This document shows positions 57,171 through 64,000 of a stretch of 64,000 nucleotides of DNA, one piece after another. The stretch covers positions 1-64,000 of the forward strand of contig JAEQBH010004412.1 in assembly GCA_016808115.1 (NCBI GenBank), read 5' to 3'. Both the position numbers and the translations under genes were made by a program. Each line of letters begins with the position of its first letter. Within the stretch, counting starts at the first letter, position 1. Origin of the DNA: Tetrastigma voinierianum (taxonomy: Eukaryota > Streptophyta > Magnoliopsida > Vitales > Vitaceae). The notes under the pieces are model-generated. The model worked only from the letters and a program-made list of their open reading frames with translations. It was not told the DNA's origin and ran no database searches.

Positions 57171-58517
57171 GAAGCACCTAGTATCAGGTGCAACTTTGTC
57201 AAACTCGAACTTCTGTGTAGTCGAGACTCCTTTGTATATTAATTTTTTTCTTTTTCATCAATTTAGATTTTTAGTTAATTTTTCTTGGAATTAAGCGATG
57301 ATCTGGTGCGAAGTTTCGAGTTAGGTTCATTGTAAAATATTGGATTTCATTACTGTCTAATTTAAATGGAATTTTGAAATTTTCTGGAGTTCATTTATTT
57401 CAGTTCGATTGTAATTTCAGTGAATTTTCCTAATCAGTTAGTCATTGTTATCTGTAATCCAATTTTGAAAGACTAAGCTCCCTCTGGGAATGTATCAATG
57501 TTAATTATTATTTCCTGCACAATTTGAAAGAACGTCATAGTTGGAAATCTTGAATTTATTTAATTGGTGTTGTTCTTGAATTCCAATTTTTCCAATATTA
57601 GTAGTATGTACCCAAAAAAGGATCTATCTGCTCGACAAAGTGACACAAAGATGGAGATTCCGAGAGGCGGGAGCGACTGGGGTATGTTAGACTAATATTA
57701 TGGAACTAAAGAACTTTGGAAGACTATTTCGAGGATCAATAATTTACTCATGGTGTGAGGATTAGTTTGATGATGTATCACCTAGTTTATCAAAGGTTTC
57801 TCCTATTTCGATGAAAGGACTGATCCCATGTTAGCGGAGATCTAATCAAGGAGATAGGAAAATTTTATCATCAAGGATGAGATACCACCAGATTGCGTAT
57901 AGCTTCAGAATATCCCGTTTATAAAGGGGCAAGAATTTTTCACTCTAAGACTTGGGTGTGTGCACTGAAATGAAAATACTAAGTTCTTAGAAAGAAATAT
58001 ATCCTATAAGTAATTATTTAGCTCTATGTATTTGGAAGGAAATTCATTGATCTCTTACCATGAAATGTATGGAAAGAGTGAATCCAAACTATACTACCTT
58101 GCATATTTGACAAGTTTAGATTTCAAACTAATGGTTGAACTATGTATTAAAATGATGCAGAAATTGATAATTGTTCACTAATCTATTTCCCAATGTTAAC
58201 TTCACTCGATGAACTTTCCAATCCAATTATTTTGAATTCTTTATGTATAGTTATAGAATTTTAATTAGTCTTACTTTCCTTTAGTATAAAACAAATCACT
58301 TTTAAACTTTGGAGTTCAAATAGTAAGGATCTTGAGTAGATGGGGTAATTGATCATTAGATTTATCATCAATCCTCATGGGAATGATTCTAGACTTAAAT
58401 CAACTTTTATAACTTGTATGACCTATGCACTTGATGTAGACCAAAACACGTTTTCAAATAAAGTCATCTCATACAAGGAAAGCAACATATTTTATATCTA
58501 AGCTTAACAAGTTTTTT

Positions 58518-58536
58518 AAGGTCATGTTCGGGGACT
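58518..58536 (+). other. Degraded PBS after LTR E
   Basis: AAGGTCATGTTCGGGGACTG, 8-9 bp after the LTR end, in the same place as the A1 PBS and sharing its GTT.GGGGA core. Confidence 0.55.
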
Positions 58537-58539
58537 GAA

Positions 58540-60780
58540 ATGGTCTCCAAAGGGGTAGTGCTAAAATCCTTAATCAAATCAAGCTCAAACAAGTTTTTTT
58601 ACGCCATTGCTCTAATCGACAATCTTTGTAGTTGTGTTAGTGATTTGGTTGAACACATATTTTGGTCTTACAAATGCAATAATTATAGGTCACATGGAAT
58701 GTCCACAGTTTTTTGTACATTAAATGAATGTGTTCATCTAATGAATGAGTTGGATCTTTTCTATATGCACATAGTCGCTCCAAAGAGCCAAACATTCTAT
58801 CTCTCACTATATGTGAAAATAAAATGTAATTAACACATATAAGGCACAAAATCACGTTTTCATTTTTAAAAAATAGAAAATGACCATAAAATCATCTAAA
58901 AATATGCTCATCAAATAGGAAATTTAAAAATTAACATTTAAAAAAATTCATAAATAACGAAGTCTGAACGAGGTCGAACAGACTAGCCAAAGTTTAGTCA
59001 ATAGTAGTTAATGCTACCGATCAACGATCAACGACCATTTCAATAGCCAAAGGGCTCTGGCCACAAGCAGCAATCGCCATCGCATCACCCCATTCGCATA
59101 ATCGAAGGTCATCTATGCTTGGTTTCAGGTCATCGGCTTGCATTGCCTTAGGTCATTGGTTGAATAATGTAAAGGAATCACAGCTTTTCTATAAAACTTT
59201 AAAAAAAATCATAAAAAATAAAAAAACAAAAAAAAAGAAGAAAATTATGGAAAAATATCATGGAAAGCTCAACGAGACCTTTTAACCATACCAATTTTTC
59301 TTACTATAAAATAACACTGTGTAATATTTGGAGAAAAATAGTTAATCTACTTTTCAAAAAAACTATAAACTGTGGTCTTCAATGCTTCCAAGCAAATAGA
59401 TTACTAGAACTCATTTTGGAATCATAGTAATTAACACCTTCTTCGGGTTTGAATATCTTTCAAAATGTGAATCGTAAAGATGGTACTTCAAACAATAACT
59501 TTTCATAAAGGAAAAACTTTTTTATTACTCAGATGTCTCGTGTTCTACATTTATGTGAATGAGATACCTTTTCAAGGAGACATTTTTTAGCCTAAGGGTA
59601 CTCTAATTGAGGTTTCTGATGATAGAAGACCAAGGTAATTAGTTACTAAGGCTACTTAAGACGAGTGATAGATGGTAGGTGATTTGAACTTAAAGATCAG
59701 GATCATTCATCCAAGATTTGACCAAAATCAAATTCAAGAAGTAAAGAAAATCAGGATTCCAAGTTCAATCATACTATGAAGACTTTGTGAACTTAGGACT
59801 CCTTGTAAGGTGATAGCATTGGTGCACTTAGGACATTATCATTTATCATGCATCACTCACAACTTGATTTTTAAATCCAAAAATTGCATATCCTTTGAAA
59901 ACTCGAGTTCATGCTTAAAACCTTAGGTTTTATATTCCTAAAATGTACTTCAATGACACAACTAAGGTTTAGAAATGTTTTAAATAAAAAAACACAAGAT
60001 TTTGAGCATTTCCGGGGTCAACTACCATCGTTGTGGCCTGGTCACAAATCAAGCAATGAATCATCAACCCATTAGCGCCCACCTGTTGAACCGATCAACT
60101 CGTTACCAATCGTTGAGATGCGTTATGTCAGTCATTTGGTCCAATAGCACCTTTGAACTAGTTGATGAAACGATCACTGGTTGGGGAACTGATCGGAAGT
60201 TCTAAACTTAACCGCTGGATGCGAGTCATCTATATATCCAAAGGGCAACCTGGCCGGCCATTTAGCAATCAAGCCCAAGTCCAAAGGCTATAAAACGGTA
60301 ACCTACAATGCAAATAACGCGACAATGACTAGTGAATTTAATTTAATGGTCGACCTGCTGGCAGGTTATTTTTCTATTGAGTTTCCTCGATAATGAATGA
60401 GATCATTTAATGCTATGAGATTTGGCAAGACAAAGACTACAAATCAACAACTTCTTTATAAGAACCCCCAAGCCCAACCACCCGGCCATGATCCAAACCA
60501 AACCCGGAGTTAATTTGCGACTTTGAGCGATTTATTTATTTATTGCCTTCTTTTCGTGCCGTCATAATCCGAACTCTCGACACTACCCGACTCGAATGGA
60601 GGATCTTAACCGGAACCTGGTTTACTCCGACGTTTTCATTTATCTTATCAAAACATTTATTTATGTCATTTCATTTTAGGGTTTTCAATTACGCTGAAGC
60701 ATTTTCAAATGGCAGGCCCATAAACATTTACTCTATACTGAATTCGCTTACAAATTATTATCTTGCCTTTACAACATGAT
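58540..60780. other. Unassigned region, likely old retroelement debris
   Basis: No credible gene. A 230-bp block at 59588-59815 recurs after the copia gag at 63541-63812. 60240-60480 has two TATA-like sites ('ctataaaacgg', 'ttataagaaccc') and could be part of a copia-type LTR. Repeated 'cgatcaac' words lie near 59015-59035 and 60090-60115. 59190-59240 is A-rich. Confidence 0.4.
59588..59815 (+). repeat. Direct repeat, copy 1 (with 63541-63812)
   Basis: Both copies begin 'cc(t/c)aagggtac', continue 'gaggttt(c)tgatgat' and 'aaccaaggt(t)a..tggttact', and near their right ends share 'tgaagactttgt' and 'taaggtga'. The second copy follows the copia gag, so this one is probably a fragment of the same element type. 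Confidence 0.55.
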
Positions 60781-60839
60781 GCACAAAAACAATGGTTCGT
60801 AGTTCAACTTCTTTGTCACAAAAATATCACATGTTCGAA

Positions 60840-62480
60840 AGATATGATATGCAAATGACGGGGTATATACTTATACTCCGCAACTTTCTCTATGACTCTG
60901 CTCTTCTTGCTCTTGGCCTTCTTTCCGTTTACTCGTAATCTGTGCATAGATAAAAACTATACGCTAAGCATTTTCATGCTTAGTGGTTCTATACAATTCT
61001 ATTCAATTTTTCAGTTTAACATGACATGCATTTATCATTAAATCATGCCTTTTATATCAAACAATACTCATGCTTATTCATTTTCACATGCTTTCACTTT
61101 ACAAATCATTGATCATATCAAATATGCATTTTCACATGCAACAAATCATACCACAATTCAATTCATGATTCAAACGTACACTTTAAAGATGTTAGTTCAT
61201 TGTGTCCTACTTACACTCATCAAGTTCGTTATTTCACCTTGTCTATGCAATTCACATTCATGTCGGATTCCGTTCAGTGAATCCCATCCTTTTTATCATT
61301 CGGTAATGTGCTTACACATTTCACTATTTCAGTCGCCCATAATGCCGGATGCCAATTGGTGCACCCCGACATGTGGTATTTAAATGCCATATACCATCAT
61401 GACGGATGCCGATTGGTGCATCCCGCCAAGTGGGAACATTTCTTTAATGCCATAAACCATCATGACGGATGCCAATTGGTGCATCCCGCCAAGTGACATC
61501 GACAATTTCGTGGTGCATCCGCCAAGTCGCTTCTCCCACCAAAATGACCAAAATCAATCTTCGCAAACTCTAGCTTTTCTCCACACTTCGCTTTCCTTAG
61601 CCTCTCCAAAGCCCGGCTTGCTCAAAAAATGAGCATTTAAGACCAAATTTGGTCTTTTAAATCCCTATCTCTCTCAAGGCCTGCTTGGCCACCAAAAATG
61701 CATTCTCGACTTAAGTTTCTCCTCTAATTTCTATATAGCCCTTAAATCTCTAATTGCACTTCAATTCCTCGCATTCACACTTGTGACCTACAAACTCATT
61801 TATATATGACCTTTAGGTCCTTATTTTAAAATTCTTCCACTTTTGCCTTTACACTTGCTAATTTTCTAAGTTCAATCGATTCTCCTCATTTATTCAATAT
61901 TCATTTAACAATTCCCTAGTAATACCCAAGTCGTTCAATTTATACGAATATAAAATAACCCTTATTATAAAATTTAGGGTATTTTTAGCTGCATGGCACT
62001 CTTGCTCATTAACTCTCATTCTCAAATTTCTTGGTGCATTCAATCCTTACTTGCATACCGAGAGTGCATCATTTGTCTCGTCCTAGCTTTCTTTGAATTT
62101 GAGTGATCATTGAAAGCTAGAGAGTGGTTTATTGTGCTTAAGAGTGAAAGCTTCAAATGTTCATAACTTGAAGAAATTGTGAAGAGCTCATTGGAGCGAA
62201 AAACCAAGTGTATAAGAACAAGCTCGATTTTAGAGCTCAAGTTTAGTGGAACCTCATTAGATTGGCGCTCCAGGAGAAGTGAACATAGGCAAGGGTGTGC
62301 TCGAACCACTATAAATCCGAGCTTGCACTTTCTCGTCCTAATCTCTATTTATCGTTTTGAATTAAATTGAACATTTATTATTTTTGAAAAGTTTTGAGAA
62401 AACCACTCACACCACTACCCACTTCACTCTGGGCGAGGTTGCCAAGTCATATCTTACTTTCAATCAGGTATCGAGTCGAT
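60840..62480 (+). mobile_element. Candidate LTR of a third Ty3-gypsy type
   Basis: It contains the hairpin 'ctaagcattttcatgcttag' (60964-60983), a palindromic tandem repeat (61347-61520), an AT-rich promoter-like part (61930-61990) and a leader-like region with no ORF. This resembles the layout of plant chromovirus LTRs as I remember them. Ends, PBS and coding parts were not found, so the assignment is weak. The 112-aa ORF at 61045-61383 overlaps the repeats and is not credible. Confidence 0.35.
61347..61520. repeat. 60-bp tandem repeat with GGATGC...GCATCC palindrome
   Basis: Units start at 61347, 61404 and 61467, each with GGATGCC(A/G)ATTGGTGCA(T/C)CC, a near-perfect palindrome, followed by 'cgccaagtg'. 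A fourth, partial unit has only 'ggtgcatccgccaagt' near 61511. Confidence 0.85.
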
Positions 62481-62724
62481 CCTCTTTGCTTTCAAGATTT
62501 AACCATCTAAGAGAAAAATGATAGTACAACACTAAAACTAGCTCAAGCCGCTTTCGTCAAAGTTTTCCCATTAACAAACCCCTTTCACTGAAATCGACAT
62601 CAATTTGAAAACAAATGACTCAGCATTTGCACCGATTTGGAAGTTTGGAAAACAATCCTATTCGCCACACATTTCTAAAAATGTTGATGGGAATAAAACC
62701 CAAAACCTCGAGAATATATCGATA

Positions 62725-63545
62725 AAGAAATAAAGAATTTCTAATTTAATCTAAGAGCATTTATATTCTCGTACAGGCTATGGATGTAACTCGAATATGT
62801 TTAGAATTATTCAATGCACAACAGCTAAGGAAGTTTGGAAAATACTCAAAATTACCCATGGCGAACCAATAAGCTCGAGATTCTAAAATTAGAATCCTTT
62901 GTTAATGATTATGAAATGTTCAAAACAAACTCAATGAAACTATCATTAGATGCTTAATGTTCATGATGTTTGTCAATGAATTTCAAAGGTTCGGGAAATA
63001 GGGTAAGGAAGAATAAAAGGTATCAAAATTCTAAGATGCCTACCTCCCAAATGGAACTTTAAAACAAAGGTTACGTGAAGCAAAGAATTTCAAAGAGCTA
63101 CCTCATGAGGAACTTATCAATTCCTTGATGACCAATAAAAGGAAGATTGTAGGAGAAGAAAAGGAAATGGAAGAGGAAGAAGGAAAAAAGAAGAGTATTG
63201 ACTCAAAGCTCAAAAAGAGAAAGTCATTGAGGAAACAAAGATTAACGACATGGAAGCCGATATCGCCCTCATCACAAAGAGAGTACAAAAGCTAATGTTG
63301 AAGGATAAATTTAGTGGAAGAACCTACAATAGAAGGAGTAACTACAAGAAAGAAGATTCTTCAAGAGAAGAAATGTGCTAGACAAAAATGTGTTTTTAAT
63401 AAAAATGGGCTAGGATACAAGTATTCAAATAATGAAAAATATTTTAAAAATTACTTTGTCAAGAAGTCTACAAGTGAAAGTCCCTCAACCATTTGCACCT
63501 TTTGTGCTAGAGGAGGACACATTAGTAGTACTTTTTATTAGCCCA
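62725..63545 (+). pseudogene. gag: Ty1-copia gag remnant (plus)
   Basis: Capsid-nucleocapsid of a plant copia element. Pieces in order: 'IIQCTTAKEVWKILKITHGE' (62806-62866), 'LESFVNDYEMFKT' (62893-62932), 'LPHEELINSLMTNKRKI' (63099-63150), a Glu/Lys-rich stretch, and 'GLGYKYSNNEKYFKNYFVKK' (63408-63468). The zinc knuckle CTFCARGGHISSTF (63497-63538) has its last Cys replaced by Phe. The order is that of the UBN2 plus zf-CCHC layout known in plant copia gag. Stops and frameshifts between pieces. Protease and the rest are absent; repeat copy 2 follows. Confidence 0.75.
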
Positions 63546-63812
63546 AGGGTACCTCTAGTTGAGGTTTTGATGATAAAAAACCAAGGTTATTGGTTACTAA
63601 TGTTTAAAATTGAGTTGAATAATAGGTTGAAATTTCATCGCTTAATCAAACGAAGATATTACAAGCTAAAGATGAAAATGGTGTAGTTGATCAAGCTCTT
63701 AGAAGTGAAGTTCACTCAAATAAAATAACCAAGATGACAAGTAACCAAGACTCCAAGCTCAAGCATCAAGTGAAGACTTTGTTAGCTTAGGAATCTATGT
63801 AAGGTGAATGTT
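63541..63812 (+). repeat. Direct repeat, copy 2 (with 59588-59815)
   Basis: It starts at the 'cccaagggtac' that follows the gag zinc knuckle and ends near 'gtaaggtgaatgttgg'. Similar to copy 1, with indels. Confidence 0.55.
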
Positions 63813-64000
63813 GGATACATAAAAGTGCGACAATTATATAGGGTTTTAAGCCCCTCAGCTCATGTTTTGCTTTCATTTTGTGTATAATAGGTGCTTTTGA
63901 CCTTTTCTACCATTTTTATGCATGTGCAAGTTGTTCAATGTCCCATGCACATTTTCGTAGCGGTTTGGTTCCAGAGGACAACTGCAGATCATCGCCGCGA
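63813..64000. other. Unassigned end of window
   Basis: It begins 'tgttggatac', which could be the start of another LTR, but only 190 bp are visible. No coding sequence. Confidence 0.3.

Larger units (their letters stand above)
55842..58509 (+). mobile_element. LTR E (family A, plus strand)
   Basis: It starts TGAGTCCCC, carries the clearest GTCGCGAC doublet array (56014-57090), TATAAATA at 57163-57170, an R/U5 region collinear with A1 and C ('gtgacacaaagatggagattcc' near 57640, 'ttgtatgacctatgcacttg' near 58413) and ends TTAACA at 58509. A PBS follows, so it is a 5' LTR. No gag is recognisable after it, so the rest of the element is lost. Confidence 0.8.

Noticed and set aside
58540..58833. 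97-aa plus ORF just after the PBS as a gag start
   Set aside because: No gag motif is present; composition and lack of relatives suggest chance.
61045..61383. 112-aa plus ORF
   Set aside because: It overlaps a palindromic tandem repeat and hairpin-rich non-coding DNA; composition is AT-driven and no domain is recognisable.

Overview
This window looks like intergenic, repeat-packed nuclear DNA of a flowering plant. It is AT-rich and made almost entirely of old, nested LTR retrotransposons. I found no intact host gene, tRNA or rRNA; the longest open frames are short fragments or shadows. The signs of a plant are gag and pol fragments of the Athila/Tat group of Ty3-gypsy elements, a primer-binding site resembling the 3' end of tRNA-Asp, a 'putative plant transposon protein' type extra ORF, and plant-type Ty1-copia gag remnants. 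Family assignments rest on motif recognition by eye, not on a search.

Two Ty3-gypsy families dominate. Family A has long LTRs (about 2.5-2.9 kb) that start TGA(T) and carry arrays of the palindrome GTCGCGAC just upstream of a TATA box. Family B has LTRs of about 1.2-1.5 kb with ends TGATTAGTGCC...GGCACTAATCA (read either way), and all copies lie on the minus strand. Layout: 1-1930, minus family A LTR; 1945-10235, plus element A1 (LTR part, PBS, gag split by B1 at 4821-8961, no pol); 10240-12745, another minus A LTR; 12760-32652, 3' half of plus element C (internal GTCGCGAC array, extra ORF split by B2 at 14708-21621, 3' region, PPT, 3' LTR split by B3 at 25827-31689); 33106-52590, a minus A LTR (D) split by a single B LTR (35083-36599) and by the near-complete minus element A2 (36852-51775).

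A2 keeps the full order LTR-PBS-gag-PR-RT-RNaseH-IN-array-extra ORF-PPT-LTR, but is broken by many frameshifts and stops. The other elements lack RT and integrase and would have needed help in trans. From 52600 to the end come a TIR-type DNA element, a minus Ty1-copia gag remnant, a plus family A LTR with PBS (55842-58536), poorly resolved DNA, a possible third kind of LTR with its own 60-bp palindromic repeat (60840-62480), and a plus Ty1-copia gag remnant (62725-63545).

The most interesting structure is in the LTR promoters. In the 56-57 kb LTR the GTCGCGAC sites come as doublets whose starts are 21 bp apart in most cases, about two turns of B-DNA, and the doublets recur every 50-68 bp. Family A also has a second such array inside the element, just before the extra ORF. 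The unrelated family B carries a different palindrome, TTCGCTATGATAGCGAA, phased at about 20 bp and also just upstream of its TATA box. Family B LTRs further start with a conserved 65-73 bp hairpin. These look like regulatory arrays, which is inference.
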